Assembly: GCF_003116035.1 (NCBI RefSeq)
Contig: NZ_LGQW01000004.1
Coordinates: 1-52,264, forward strand
Length of the DNA stretch: 52,264 nt
DNA from: Azospirillum sp. TSH64
GTDB lineage: Bacteria; Pseudomonadota; Alphaproteobacteria; Azospirillales; Azospirillaceae
Direction of reading: 5' to 3'
Part shown: piece after piece, positions 5,765 through 14,773 of the stretch
Layout: each line of letters opens with the position of its first letter
Numbering within the stretch: position 1 is the first letter of the stretch
Translations under genes and position numbers: made by a program
The notes under the pieces: generated by a model
Databases searched by the model: none
The model's input: the letters and a program-made list of their open reading frames with translations, nothing else
Told to the model about the DNA's origin: nothing

Positions 5765-6764
5765 TTTCCGCCCCTCCGCCGCCCTTGATTTCCGCTGAAA
5801 TCCGGCTCGAATAAGATTGAGTAGTTAAGGAGTGCTCGACGCTTTTTATCGAATAGGAGCCGTTGACCTCGGAGCGGAACCCCTCGAGCGCGAGAAGGCA
5901 CTCGGCGAATAGGTCGGGGCGACCGGGGAGGGTGAGGTCGACGGTTGCTTTCCCGCTCTCGCCTTTGTCGAGTTGGGATTCCGCTGCGCTTTTGGCCTCC
6001 GCCTCTGAGGCGTAGGGCAAGCGGTCGCGGAAAGTCGTTTCGCCGGAGCCCGCCTTTACCGACTTGCGTTCGCCGGTCGCGTGATCCTGCCAATAGGTTT
6101 CGACGGCGCCGAACGAGCCACGCTCGGCGAGCTTCGCTTTCCAGCTTGTGACGTCCGCCGGGCGGAGCGTAAACGTCGGCGCCGGGGCGCCGGAGACGGT
6201 CTTTCCCTCGCCGCGCTTCACGAACAGGAGGCGCCCGTCGGCGGGCTTGGCGACCGCTCCGTTTTGCCCGGCGATCCTGGTAAGAAACGCCGCGTCGCTC
6301 TCCTCGGTCTGGTCGATATGGGCGACCTTGATCGCGGCGAGCTCGTCGCCGACCCGCGTCTCGAGCTTGTTCTCGGCGGCGACCTTGCGGACGATCTCGC
6401 CGACCGTCGTGTCGTGCCAGGACCGGGTTTTCGGCTCCCGGTAGCCGCCGGAGAAATCCGCCGCCTTGGCGCGGATCGTCATGGATCGCGGACCCGAGCC
6501 GACCTCGACCTCGTCGAGCTTGAACGAGCCCATATAGGCGGGGAGCGTGCCCGGCGGCTCATACCCGAGCCAAACCTTAAAGGTCGCGTCCTTTGGCGGG
6601 TACGGGACCTTGTGCTCGCGATCGTCGAGCGTGATCTCGAGGCGGTCGGACGTAACGCCCGCCTCGTCTGTCACCTTGATTTCGAGGAGCCGGTCGCGGA
6701 GGGCCTCCGTTATGTCGGTCCCGTTTGCCTCGATCCGAAAGCTCGGTTTGTAATTGTCCTGCAT
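5754..6764 (-). CDS. D: Baseplate hub protein, P2 gpD / late-control D family
   Basis: A 336-residue homologue of P2 gpD, the VgrG-like (gp27-like) hub linking tube, tape measure and spike. Seen: N-terminal beta-rich FRIEANGTDITEALRDRLL, the conserved VTDEAGVTSDRLEITLDD and YPPKDATFKVWLGYE segments, then WHDTTVGEIVRKVAAEN and QTEESDAAFLTRIAGQNGA, which are diagnostic of the family. The X-then-D order is as in P2. Confidence 0.9.
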   Translation of the reverse strand: MQDNYKPSFRIEANGTDITEALRDRLLEIKVTDEAGVTSDRLEITLDDREHKVPYPPKDATFKVWLGYEPPGTLPAYMGSFKLDEVEVGSGPRSMTIRAKAADFSGGYREPKTRSWHDTTVGEIVRKVAAENKLETRVGDELAAIKVAHIDQTEESDAAFLTRIAGQNGAVAKPADGRLLFVKRGEGKTVSGAPAPTFTLRPADVTSWKAKLAERGSFGAVETYWQDHATGERKSVKAGSGETTFRDRLPYASEAEAKSAAESQLDKGESGKATVDLTLPGRPDLFAECLLALEGFRSEVNGSYSIKSVEHSLTTQSYSSRISAEIKGGGGAESDD

Positions 6765-6767
6765 GGA

Positions 6768-6974
6768 TCAATCCCAAAGCCGGATTAGCCGTTGCCGCTC
6801 GGGCTCGGCGAGCTCGGGGAGCTCGATCAAGAGCCCGCCGGGGAGTTTGGGGCCGTGATCGGCGAGGTCCGGATTCGCCGCTAGGACCGCCTCGACGGTC
6901 CCGGCGGTGCGCCCGTAGTGGCGCCAGCAAATCCAATCGACCTCGTCCCCGTCGCTCGTCCGATAGGTCGCCAT
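6768..6974 (-). CDS. X: Tail protein X (LysM-like)
   Basis: 68 residues, the size of P2 gpX. YRTSDGDEVDWICWRHYGR followed by VLAANPDLADHGPKLPGG is the LysM-like fold of this family. It sits between gpU and gpD homologues, 2-3 nt from each, as in P2. It is thought to act at the tail tip during baseplate assembly. Confidence 0.9.
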   Translation of the reverse strand: MATYRTSDGDEVDWICWRHYGRTAGTVEAVLAANPDLADHGPKLPGGLLIELPELAEPERQRLIRLWD

Positions 6975-6976
6975 CG

Positions 6977-8080
6977 TCAAGCCTCCCAAACGACGGGGTC
7001 GGGGCGCGGGCTGTTCCAACGGATCGCCTCGGCTCCGGAGGCGGAGCTCGCTTGCGCGATTCCCTTTGCGGCGGCGGTCAAGTAACCCGCGCCGCGCCCC
7101 GGAACGAGCCGCGACGCGATCGAGAGCGCCGTCGAGGCGGGGATTTCGCGGAGCCGGTCGGCGACGCCGAGGAGGGTTCCGGTCGGGTTCTCGACGAACC
7201 GCGAGGCAAATTCCCCGGTGTCGATCGCGAGCGCGCCGAGCCCGCGCCCGAGCTCGTCGAGCGAGCCGGGGAGCCGATTGAGCGCGAAGGATACCGGATC
7301 GGTTCCGACGGCGCGGGAGAAGTCGGCGAGCGCCGGGATAGCGGCCAAGCGCCCCATTCCAGGGAGCTCGATCCCAACCGCGCGAGCGGAGCGCGCGGCG
7401 GCGGCGGCGACCATCGTAAACGAGCCCCCCGCCCCGTCGACCGGGACGCCGACGGCTTGGAGCCCTTGCGAGATCGCGGAGCCAGCCTCGCGCGAGACGT
7501 CGAGCGCGGTCGCCAGGACGGCGCCCGCCGGGCCGACCTTGACCTCGTCCCAAGCCGCGAGCCCCATCGCCTCGAGGGAGGGGAGGGCGCTCGCCTTGAC
7601 TGCTGCCGCGCTGTCGCGCAATTCCCGCTCCGCCGCGCTTAGAGTGTTGTCGGAAATGACGCTCGAGACATTCGCCTCCGAGCCCCTCTCGCTGTCGTCC
7701 CCGTACCGGAGGAGCTCGAGCGAGAAGTCGACTTTCCGCGGTGTTCCGTCGGACAGAAAGAGAGCTTGCGTCTCCTCGATCTTGGTAACGACGTATTTCC
7801 CATGGACCCGCCCGCGCCCGTCGACGAGGAGGAGGGGCTCGCCCTTCCCGGCCTCGGCGCGGAGCTTGTCGAGTTGCCCGATCCCGCCGCGGAATTGCGG
7901 GAAGATCGTCCCGGCGAGACTGATTTGATCGGTGCCCGGTCCGAGAAATTGGAGCGCCGGAGCCCGGCCTAGCCGGTCCTGCGACGGCCATCGGTACTCG
8001 GTCGACCGCTGCAACGTCTGATATGCGGCGGTGTCGATCGAAAAACGGTACTCCCCGAGCGCCAGCATTACCCCCGCCAT
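6977..8080 (-). CDS. U: Tail protein U (P2 gpU family) with long C-terminal extension
   Basis: The first 130 residues are gpU-like: LALGEYRFSIDTAAYQTL, YRWPSQDRLGRAPALQFLGPG, then GRVHGKYVVTKIEETQALFL. P2 gpU is about 160 residues; this protein has 367. The extra C-terminal 230 residues are Ala/Leu-rich and helical, of unknown role. AGGAGG lies 8 nt before the ATG. In P2, gpU caps or completes the tail tube. Confidence 0.85.
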   Translation of the reverse strand: MAGVMLALGEYRFSIDTAAYQTLQRSTEYRWPSQDRLGRAPALQFLGPGTDQISLAGTIFPQFRGGIGQLDKLRAEAGKGEPLLLVDGRGRVHGKYVVTKIEETQALFLSDGTPRKVDFSLELLRYGDDSERGSEANVSSVISDNTLSAAERELRDSAAAVKASALPSLEAMGLAAWDEVKVGPAGAVLATALDVSREAGSAISQGLQAVGVPVDGAGGSFTMVAAAAARSARAVGIELPGMGRLAAIPALADFSRAVGTDPVSFALNRLPGSLDELGRGLGALAIDTGEFASRFVENPTGTLLGVADRLREIPASTALSIASRLVPGRGAGYLTAAAKGIAQASSASGAEAIRWNSPRPDPVVWEA

Positions 8081-8159
8081 ACGATCGGCCTCCTAGTTTG
8101 GGAACATGGTCGGAGGAGGCGAGCGCCTGGTTATGCTCGTTCTCCTCCTCCGTAGGTGT

Positions 8160-10643
8160 TTAGTCGTGTAGGGCGGACCGCTGCCGCGCCGCCGCCTCGT
8201 CGATAATCCGCTCGACCTCCTCACGGACGAGCCGGGCGATCTCGTCGCCCTTGGCGCCCGGTGGGACATTGAGCGTGATCGGCGCGTTGACCGTGATCGG
8301 TCCGCCCGCGCCGCCCGGCGCCGTGCCGCTGGGAGTGCGAATGGCGAGGCTCTCGATCGGCGGGAGGGGCGAGGCGAGGGCGGGCGGGGCGCTCACGCCC
8401 GGCGGGAGCGGGGCTCCGGTCGCCATTGCCGGGGCGACCGCCATTGCGGCGCCGAGAGCCGCCCCAAGGGCGCCCGCCAGAGGGCCGGAGGCGGCGCCCG
8501 GCCCTTCCTTGGCGATACCCTCGCCGAAGGTCGGGAGGACCGCCGCGCCGCTCCGCGTGAGCTCGGAGAGCGGTCCTTCCTTCGCGTCCGAGAACGGGAG
8601 GAGGTTCCGGACGCTCTCGAGGGCGCCCTTTACGAGCTCGGCGGGCTTGTCGAGCATGGAAGAAATGCCGTCGACGAACGTCGAGAGGAGCGCCCGACCG
8701 GACTCGAACAGGTTGATCCCCGAAATCGCGAGGACGATCTCGTTAAGCGCGGTCCCTATGATCGCGCCGGGGTGGAAGTTGGTCAGGAGCGCGGTTATCC
8801 CCCGGATGATCCCTTGATCGAACCCGGCGCGCACGGCGTCGAAGGAGGGGAGCGCCGCCGACACGATCCCCGCAAAAGCGGTGCCGATCGCCGAGGCGAG
8901 CCCGCCGATCGCGCCGAGGACCAAGCCGGGAAGCTCGGCGATCTTCCCGCCGAGGTTCATAACCCACACGACCGCCCCGCCGACCGCCGCGCCGACGCGC
9001 TCGCCGAACGACCGGAATCCCCCCTCCGCCCCCTCGATCGGACCGAGGAGGTTCGATACCCATTGCCAGAGGGACGAGATCGAGGCGATTACGCCCTCGA
9101 CCATCGGGCGTGCGGGTCCGAGCGCCGCCATAAAGGCGGTTCCGAACCCGTCAAACATGGCGGCGAGATTGCTCCAATTGTTGTAAATCCACGTCCCGGC
9201 CATCGCGAGCCCGACGACGACCGCGCCGATCCCGGTCCCGATTACCGCGACTTTGAGCGCGAACAGCGCGCCCCGGACGAGTGCCATCGGGTTTAGGAGC
9301 GTCAGCATCGCCCGGCCCATCATGCCGACCGCGGAGACGACGACGCTCGAGGTCGAGAGCGCGGCGCCTTTTAGGAACGTCCAAGCGTATCCGGCGCCGA
9401 TCGTGGCGATCTTTAGGGAAATGAGCCCGACCGCCGCCCCGGCGATGACCTTCGTCGCAATCGGGAACTGCCCGGCGAGGTCGGCGACCTTGGTAACGAG
9501 CGGGCCGACGAATGCGAGGGTGTCGTTAAGCGCCGGGAGGAGGATCGAGCCGATCGTGATCCCTAGGACACTCACGCGGTTCCGGAATAGCTGTAGGTTG
9601 TTCGCCGTCGTCGCGGAGCGCGCGTCGTATTCCTTTTGCGCGGAGCCGAGGTAATTCGTCTCCTTCGACGTAGTCTTAAACGCCGCCTTCAAAGCGTCGA
9701 GGTTGGAGAGCATGGGCGAGATTGCGCCGAGCGACTCCTTGCCGAAAATCTCCGAGGCAACGGCGATTTGTTCGTGTTGCGGGAGCTCTTTCAATGCCTC
9801 CATAACGGCGACGATCGACCCGACCGCGTCCTTTTGCATGTTCTTCGCGAGGCGCTCGGTATTGAAACCGAGCTTTTTGAATGCCTCGGCTTGCTTGTCG
9901 GTCGCGCTCGATCCCGCCGACATAGACATAACCATGGTCTTTAGGGCGGTCGCCGCGACGTCCGAGGTCGCGCCCGCCGAGAGCATGGCGGAGCCAAGCG
10001 CCGCCGTGTTCTGCGCCGAGAGCCCGGTCGTTACGGCCAAACCGCCGACCCGGCGGAGGACGTCGGCGATATCGGACGCCTTGCTCGCGCCCTCGTTGGA
10101 TAGCTGATTGACCGCGTCCGCGAGCGCCTCGACCTGGGGCTGAGTCAGCTTCATAGCGGTGCGCCATTGCGCCATGGTCGTGCCCGCCTCGTCGGCGGAA
10201 ATGTCGAAGGCGATTCCCATCTTCGCCGCCGCCTCGGCGAACCCGAGGAGCTCGTCCTTTGCGATGCCGGATTGACCGGCGGCGGCGACGATTTGCGCGA
10301 GCCCGTTCGCCGCCATCGGGATTCGCTGCGACATTGCCAGGACGTCGGCGCCCATTTGCTTGAACTGTTCCGGCGTGTCGAAATCGACAACCTTTTTGAC
10401 GTCCGCCATAGAGGACTCGAACTCGACGGCGGGCTTAATCAGTCCATACAGGCTCGCGCCGAGCGCGGCGGCGTCGCCGATTTGCAGCCGATAGGAGTTG
10501 CGGTCCGCCTTGTTCTGCGCCTGCGCCTTCGCGAGCTCGTCGCCGAGCTTGCCAATCTGCGCCTTTGCCTTCCCGACTGCGGAGCCGAAGGAGGAGGCGA
10601 CGTTCGCCCCGATGTTTACGACGACCGAAAACGCCGTTGCCAT
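8160..10643 (-). CDS. T: Tail tape measure protein
   Basis: An 827-residue tape measure of the TP901 type. The N-terminus has a coiled coil (AKAQIGKLGDELAKAQAQNK). It is followed by the conserved core FESSMADVKKVVDF, GTTMAQWRTAMKLT and SNEGASKASDIADVLRRVG. Hydrophobic membrane-like segments lie in the middle (about residues 455-490) and further on, and a Pro/Ala-rich C-terminus ends with a charged helix. It sets tail length and helps DNA entry. It starts 1 nt after the E' stop, as expected for a tape measure following its frameshifted chaperone pair. The 80-nt gap to U holds a GGAGGAG/CTCCTCC inverted repeat. Confidence 0.93.
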   Translation of the reverse strand: MATAFSVVVNIGANVASSFGSAVGKAKAQIGKLGDELAKAQAQNKADRNSYRLQIGDAAALGASLYGLIKPAVEFESSMADVKKVVDFDTPEQFKQMGADVLAMSQRIPMAANGLAQIVAAAGQSGIAKDELLGFAEAAAKMGIAFDISADEAGTTMAQWRTAMKLTQPQVEALADAVNQLSNEGASKASDIADVLRRVGGLAVTTGLSAQNTAALGSAMLSAGATSDVAATALKTMVMSMSAGSSATDKQAEAFKKLGFNTERLAKNMQKDAVGSIVAVMEALKELPQHEQIAVASEIFGKESLGAISPMLSNLDALKAAFKTTSKETNYLGSAQKEYDARSATTANNLQLFRNRVSVLGITIGSILLPALNDTLAFVGPLVTKVADLAGQFPIATKVIAGAAVGLISLKIATIGAGYAWTFLKGAALSTSSVVVSAVGMMGRAMLTLLNPMALVRGALFALKVAVIGTGIGAVVVGLAMAGTWIYNNWSNLAAMFDGFGTAFMAALGPARPMVEGVIASISSLWQWVSNLLGPIEGAEGGFRSFGERVGAAVGGAVVWVMNLGGKIAELPGLVLGAIGGLASAIGTAFAGIVSAALPSFDAVRAGFDQGIIRGITALLTNFHPGAIIGTALNEIVLAISGINLFESGRALLSTFVDGISSMLDKPAELVKGALESVRNLLPFSDAKEGPLSELTRSGAAVLPTFGEGIAKEGPGAASGPLAGALGAALGAAMAVAPAMATGAPLPPGVSAPPALASPLPPIESLAIRTPSGTAPGGAGGPITVNAPITLNVPPGAKGDEIARLVREEVERIIDEAAARQRSALHD

Positions 10644-11062
10644 TTATCGCCCCTTGCCCGCCGCCTTCGCGATCTCTTTCTCGAGGTCGTGCGCCTCATT
10701 GATCCAAGCGAGGAGCTCCTCGACCTCGAGATCGAGGAGCTCCTCGAGCCCCCAACGTGTCCGCCTGTTGAGGATTAGGACGGCTCGCCGGAGCTCTTGC
10801 TCGGAGAGGCGCCGCGAAAAGCCCCGTACTGCGCCTCGAGCTTGGAGAAGTCGGCGGCGTCCATGCCGAGGAGGTCGTTCGGGGCGAGCTCGCAAAGGGA
10901 CGCCAGGAGGTCGACCGCCTTTTTCGCGGCGCTCCCCTTCGCGTCCTGAAACGCGAGCTCGTCCCGAACGGTCGGGCGGCGCATACGAACCGCCCGGACC
11001 TTGGTCCCGTTGATCTCGACCGGAAAGTCGAGCTCGATATCCGCAAATCTCCGCTTGTCCAT
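10644..11062 (-). CDS. E': Tail assembly chaperone E+E' (predicted -1 frameshift product)
   Basis: After the shared N-terminus, a -1 shift near 10816-10825 gives a tail reading FSRRLSEQELRRAVLILN through WGLEELLDLEVEELLAW to the stop at 10644. This resembles GpE-family sequence. The span of 419 nt plus one re-read base is 140 codons exactly. P2 makes the same E/E+E' pair, and the arrangement just upstream of the tape measure gene is conserved. Confidence 0.7.
10775..11062 (-). CDS. E: Tail assembly chaperone E
   Basis: A 95-residue tail assembly protein (P2 gpE / Mu gp41-like) beginning MDKRRFADIELDFPVEING with the RMRRPTVRDELAFQ segment seen in this family. It is not part of the virion in P2; it binds the tape measure during tail assembly. 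Termination at 10775 gives the short form; a -1 frameshift gives the E+E' form. Confidence 0.8.
   Translation of the reverse strand: MDKRRFADIELDFPVEINGTKVRAVRMRRPTVRDELAFQDAKGSAAKKAVDLLASLCELAPNDLLGMDAADFSKLEAQYGAFRGASPSKSSGEPS
10816..10825 (-). other. Likely -1 frameshift site in the E/E' overlap
   Basis: The minus strand reads GGG GCT TTT CGC in the E frame. Slipping back one base on T-TTT-C enters the E' frame (GGC TTT TCG CGG). The run of four T after GGGGC is the only short homopolymer run of this kind I see in the overlap. Confidence 0.5.
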
Positions 11063-11077
11063 TGTGAATCCCTTCCC

Positions 11078-11584
11078 TTAGACGCCGATCGCCGAGCGAA
11101 TGCCCTCGAGTTGATCGGTCCCGCCGATCTTCCGAATCATGTTTTCGACGTCGATCTCGATCAGGCTCTCGCCGCCGATCTCGAGCCGGTAGTAACGAAC
11201 CGCGAACGTGAGCTCGAGGGTCGCCTTTTCGCCCGCCGCCCAAGAGCCGGTAGCCATGCCCTTGATGCTGCCGCGGAGATTGCACACGACCGGGACGACC
11301 GCCTCGCCGTCGCGCTGCAAGGCGCCGCGCGCCGTGACCTGTACCGCGCTGCCGTTGGCGAGCCCGAACAGACGGATCACGTTCTCGTCATAATCCGAGA
11401 GCGTCGCGGTCGCCTCCATCGCCTCGAGCCCGAGGTCGATGTCGATAGGCGCGTCCATGCCGCCCGCCCGGTGCTCCTCCGTCTTAACGGTGAGCTCGGG
11501 GAGCTCGAGCTCGTCGATCCGACCGGCATAGCCGCGCCCGTCGACGAACAGGTTAAAGTTTTTCAGAACGCGAGGGTTTGCCAT
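11078..11584 (-). CDS. FII: Major tail tube protein
   Basis: A 168-residue P2 gpFII homologue: NFNLFVDGRGYAGRIDEL, LTVKTEEHRAGGMDAPIDID, then a beta-rich body with LEMT-type repeats replaced by LEAMEATATLSDYDE. It polymerises to the inner tube within the sheath. It lies 12 nt after the sheath gene, as in P2. Confidence 0.92.
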   Translation of the reverse strand: MANPRVLKNFNLFVDGRGYAGRIDELELPELTVKTEEHRAGGMDAPIDIDLGLEAMEATATLSDYDENVIRLFGLANGSAVQVTARGALQRDGEAVVPVVCNLRGSIKGMATGSWAAGEKATLELTFAVRYYRLEIGGESLIEIDVENMIRKIGGTDQLEGIRSAIGV

Positions 11585-11596
11585 CGCTCCGACTCC

Positions 11597-12808
11597 TTAC
11601 TTGAAAATCTCGGTGATGTAGTCGTTGACCAAGTGCGACCGGAACGAGACGCGCTCCGCCGGATAAGGCGGCGTAAAGTCGAAGTCGAAGTAGATGCGGC
11701 CATCGGCGATCGACGTCGGCGTGTTCAATTCGGGATCGACCCAAGCGTCGCCGCCGAGGATTGCGCCCTTCGCCTTCAGAGAGCGGAGATACTCGCGGAC
11801 GCCCTCGAGAACGTCGTCGACATAGGTTTTCGTGATGCAGCGATCGACCGCCCACAAGTGCGCGCGGAGCATGGACTCGTGGATCATATCCGCCGTGCGG
11901 ACGACCGAGAGGAAGGTCCATTTCGGGTCCATCGCGGTCGTGCGATTGCCCCAAAGCCGATAGCCGTTCTCGCGAATGATCGTCGCGACGTTGTTCTCGT
12001 TCAGCAGATTGGCGCGCGAGTTGACGTCGCCGAGCGAGAAGTCGATCGGGCGGGTCGTGCCGCCGATGCCGTAAATCTCGTTGTTCGAGGGGCTCCACCA
12101 AAAGCCGCGGTCATTGTCGATCCGGCAAATGATGCCAGCAACGCGCGCCGAGGCGGGCTCGCTCCGGAAAGCCGAGGTTGCAGTATCCCAAACCTTCACG
12201 CCAGGATCGACGACGTAAACGCGCCGGTTCCCGAAATCCTTCGTATAGGCGATCGCGGCGGCGTCGGTCGTGCCGGGACCGTCGGCGACGATGATCGCGC
12301 GGAGCCGGTCGGCGACGCCCTCGAGCTCGGCGACGACGGGGTTTTTCGAGGCGACGCCCTCGACGACCGGACGGTCGGACGTGAAGCCCGGCGCGATCAG
12401 AATGCGCGGGGTGACGCCGAGGGCGCCCTCCGCGGCCTTGAACGCATGGACGCCCGTATACGCGCCGGTCGAGGCGTCGACGCCGCCGATCACCTTGGAG
12501 ATCGTCGCCGCGTGTTTGGCGGCGTCGTCCGCGCCGGAGCCCTCCTCGACGCGGATAACGACGACCATCGCGCCCGCTTGGTCGAAAATCGCGTCGATCG
12601 CCGTCGGTAGCGTGCCCGTCTCGCCGATCCCGGCGGCGTCGGTGCGCTTGCCAGCGACGAGGACCGGCTCGTTCAGCGGAAATTTCGTCACGTCCGCGGC
12701 GGGCGCGGTCCCGATCAAGCCGATAACGGCGCTCCGGACCGTGCGGATCGGACGCGGACCGGCGTCGATTTCGATTACCTCGACGCCGTGCAAAAAGGTT
12801 TCAGACAT
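11597..12808 (-). CDS. FI: Contractile tail sheath protein
   Basis: A 403-residue sheath protein of the P2 gpFI family. It starts FLHGVEVIEIDAGPRPI and has the conserved TAVIGLIGTAP-like strand, APGFTSDRPVVE, and the C-terminal YGIGGTTRPIDF and LWGNRT elements. It contracts to drive the tube through the envelope. A GGAGG site precedes the start, and a terminator at 12884 isolates it from the fibre genes, so a separate promoter for the FI unit is likely in 12809-12880. Confidence 0.95.
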   Translation of the reverse strand: MSETFLHGVEVIEIDAGPRPIRTVRSAVIGLIGTAPAADVTKFPLNEPVLVAGKRTDAAGIGETGTLPTAIDAIFDQAGAMVVVIRVEEGSGADDAAKHAATISKVIGGVDASTGAYTGVHAFKAAEGALGVTPRILIAPGFTSDRPVVEGVASKNPVVAELEGVADRLRAIIVADGPGTTDAAAIAYTKDFGNRRVYVVDPGVKVWDTATSAFRSEPASARVAGIICRIDNDRGFWWSPSNNEIYGIGGTTRPIDFSLGDVNSRANLLNENNVATIIRENGYRLWGNRTTAMDPKWTFLSVVRTADMIHESMLRAHLWAVDRCITKTYVDDVLEGVREYLRSLKAKGAILGGDAWVDPELNTPTSIADGRIYFDFDFTPPYPAERVSFRSHLVNDYITEIFK

Positions 12809-12883
12809 AGGAGGTCCCTCCGTTTTCCCGGTGTGTATTGATCGCCGGAACGGAGGGGCGCCGCGAGCGAGAGGCGGTACTCT

Positions 12884-12915
12884 AAAAACAAAGCCCAGCG
12901 CGGGCGCCCGGCTGT
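12884..12915 (-). terminator. Terminator after the fibre gene block
   Basis: On the minus strand a GC-rich imperfect hairpin (AGCCGGGCG with CGCTGGGCT) is followed by TTTGTTTTTAG. It lies 14 nt after the stop of the 96-aa gene and before the sheath gene, the same place where P2 has a break between its fibre and sheath units. Confidence 0.6.
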
Positions 12916-12928
12916 TTGAGGGGGGCGG

Positions 12929-13219
12929 TTAGAGCCCGCCGGAGCGTCGGAGGGTGCGGACAATATCCCGCCCGCCCTCGTCCTCCTCGATCGAGCTCTC
13001 GCAGTGCCGAGCCTGCCGAAACACGACCCGAAAGACGGCGTCGACCGCCCACCGTATCGGCGCCGTGAGTCGGGCGAGCGAAGGGCCGAAATCCCCGCGC
13101 CGGGCTTTGCCCAAGCGCGAGGATATCGTCTCGTCGGGATCGCCCCCGAGGATCGCGTTCGCCAGTTGATCGAGCGCGACGAGGACGCCGAGGAGGTAGC
13201 GACCGACGGCGGAGATCAT
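12929..13219 (-). CDS. Hypothetical phage protein (96 aa) of the LLVALDQLANAxLGG type
   Basis: It starts MISAVGRYLLGVLVALDQLANAILGG, then DPDETISSR and HCESSIEEDE. Short proteins with this ALDQxxNxxxGGxPDETxSSR pattern are common near fibre or lysis genes of tailed phages, but their function is not established. The N-terminus is weakly hydrophobic. The start overlaps the stop of the upstream gene (ATGA), so it is translationally coupled. Confidence 0.7.
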   Translation of the reverse strand: MISAVGRYLLGVLVALDQLANAILGGDPDETISSRLGKARRGDFGPSLARLTAPIRWAVDAVFRVVFRQARHCESSIEEDEGGRDIVRTLRRSGGL

Positions 13220-13896
13220 TGCGCGGGCCAAGCGATCGGGAAAACCGCCTCGACCTCGGCGATCGCCCCGGCGGCGGCGATCCTCTCGCACGCCCCACGG
13301 CGACGCCCCTCGATTTCGGCATTGACCGCCGTCCATGCGTCGGCGGTCGCCTTGACGATCGCCGCGACCTCCGCGAGCGCCTTGCCGGTGTATTCGGCCT
13401 CGGCGGCGAGATACGGATAGCGCGCCGGATCAGGCGCCGGGTCCGCAAAAAACTCGCGAGCCTCTCGCCCCTTTTCGGAATAGGTCCCCTCCTGCCCGGT
13501 GGCGACGGTGATAAATCGAGCCCTAACTTCGCCAGCTTCGCGGTTCACCTGCGTTATCGCCAGGGCTCTCGCGGTCACTAGCGCCGTCGCCGACTCTTCC
13601 GCCACTTCTTCCGGGGGCTTGTCGGTGACGCGGTAAGCCACCATCACCGCGTCCGCCGTCATCACCCATTCGCTTTCCGGCAGGCGCTCGACCCGCTTGC
13701 CGTCGCCTACGGGCCTTTCGTCAACGATAGGCAGAGCCCGCCAACCGGGGCACATCGCCTCCCAATCCTCGCGCGCCCAAAACCGCCACGCATCAGCCGG
13801 ATGCTGAACGCCGCCAGGACCAACAAACGGGACGGCGCCCTCAAACACAGAAAACGAACCGTCGCTGCGAACCAGAGCAGTAGGAAAGACAACCAT
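13216..13896 (-). CDS. Fibre-associated protein, probably a tail fibre assembly protein
   Basis: 226 residues. The N-terminal region (VVFPTALVRSDGSFSVFEG, then a Trp-rich ADAWRFWAREDWEAMCPGW) is unlike a known fold to me. The C-terminal half is an Ala/Glu-rich helix (LAAEAEYTGKALAEVAAIV) of the type seen in fibre assembly chaperones and DUF4376-like proteins. Its position directly after the fibre gene supports a chaperone role. It uses CTG for Leu more freely than the core tail genes, suggesting it travels with the exchangeable fibre tip. Confidence 0.5.
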   Translation of the reverse strand: MVVFPTALVRSDGSFSVFEGAVPFVGPGGVQHPADAWRFWAREDWEAMCPGWRALPIVDERPVGDGKRVERLPESEWVMTADAVMVAYRVTDKPPEEVAEESATALVTARALAITQVNREAGEVRARFITVATGQEGTYSEKGREAREFFADPAPDPARYPYLAAEAEYTGKALAEVAAIVKATADAWTAVNAEIEGRRRGACERIAAAGAIAEVEAVFPIAWPAQ

Positions 13897-13930
13897 AATA
13901 CACCTCGGCAATAGAGGATTATTTAGGGGG

Positions 13931-14773
13931 CTAGAGGTATGGCCGGTAAACTACAACCGCCAATCCAGGGTACGTCCCTGGGCCAAGCGTGGGCGTTCCA
14001 GCATTTCCGTTGTAGTAGGGGCTGGAAGTCATCGGGGGTTGCGTCGCAGCAAGTGCGGCGGTCTGCGTATCGCCAGCTAGGCTGTCAGAGGCTATGTATC
14101 CAGACCCGCCGCCGGGGCCGGTGCCGCCGCCGCCGAGGTAACTGGCGTTGCCGCCGCCGCCGCCCTTCCAACCGCCCCCGCCGCCGCCGCCAGCTTCGCG
14201 ACCGTTAGTGCCTACGCCGCCGTTCATCCCGCTGGCGTTACCTCCCGCGGCGGCTTGCGTCCCGCCTGTCGCGGAGTTTGCGCCATTTCCGCCCGAAAGC
14301 CCGCCGCCACTCCCGCCCCTGTACGGGTTCTCGCCCCCGGTGCCGCCCGCGCCGCCCGCGACGGCCTTAATAACGTTGTCGATCAGGGCGACCGTGGCGC
14401 CGCCGCCGCCGCCACCATAGTTATAGTTGTCCGTGCCGGTTCCGCTGTTGCCGCCGTTCCCGTACCCGCCAGCGCCAGCGCCGCCAGCAGCGGGACCATT
14501 CCCACCGCCTCCGAGCCCGCCCGACTGCCCGGCGCCGTATTTGACGACCTGCCCGGCTAAAACCTCGAATTTCGCGTAGGTGTACCCGCCGGGACCGCCC
14601 AAGGCGTTCGAGTTGCCGCTTCGCCCCCCCGGCCCGCCCCAAAGGTAGAACTCCACCACCCCATCTTGCGGGATGGTAAGAGAGGAAAGCGTCGCAGACG
14701 TAGTGCTGTATTGAGTTGGAGCGCCGGGGGTGTCCGACTTCGACCCCATCATAAGGTCACTTAAAGCCAGCAT
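13931..14773 (-). CDS. Glycine-rich tail fibre tip protein
   Basis: 280 residues. A short beta-rich head (SATLSSLTIPQDGVVEFYLWG) is followed by more than 180 residues dominated by Gly, Ala, Asn and Ser with GGGG runs. It ends GTYPGLAVVVYRPYL. Such glycine-rich domains occur at the tips of phage adhesins and determine receptor binding. The start overlaps the previous stop (TAATG). Confidence 0.7.
   Translation of the reverse strand: MLALSDLMMGSKSDTPGAPTQYSTTSATLSSLTIPQDGVVEFYLWGGPGGRSGNSNALGGPGGYTYAKFEVLAGQVVKYGAGQSGGLGGGGNGPAAGGAGAGGYGNGGNSGTGTDNYNYGGGGGGATVALIDNVIKAVAGGAGGTGGENPYRGGSGGGLSGGNGANSATGGTQAAAGGNASGMNGGVGTNGREAGGGGGGGWKGGGGGNASYLGGGGTGPGGGSGYIASDSLAGDTQTAALAATQPPMTSSPYYNGNAGTPTLGPGTYPGLAVVVYRPYL

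Noticed and set aside
14148..14420. Proline-rich plus-strand ORF (90 aa)
   Set aside because: It is the antisense of the glycine-rich fibre tip gene; poly-Gly codons read as poly-Pro.
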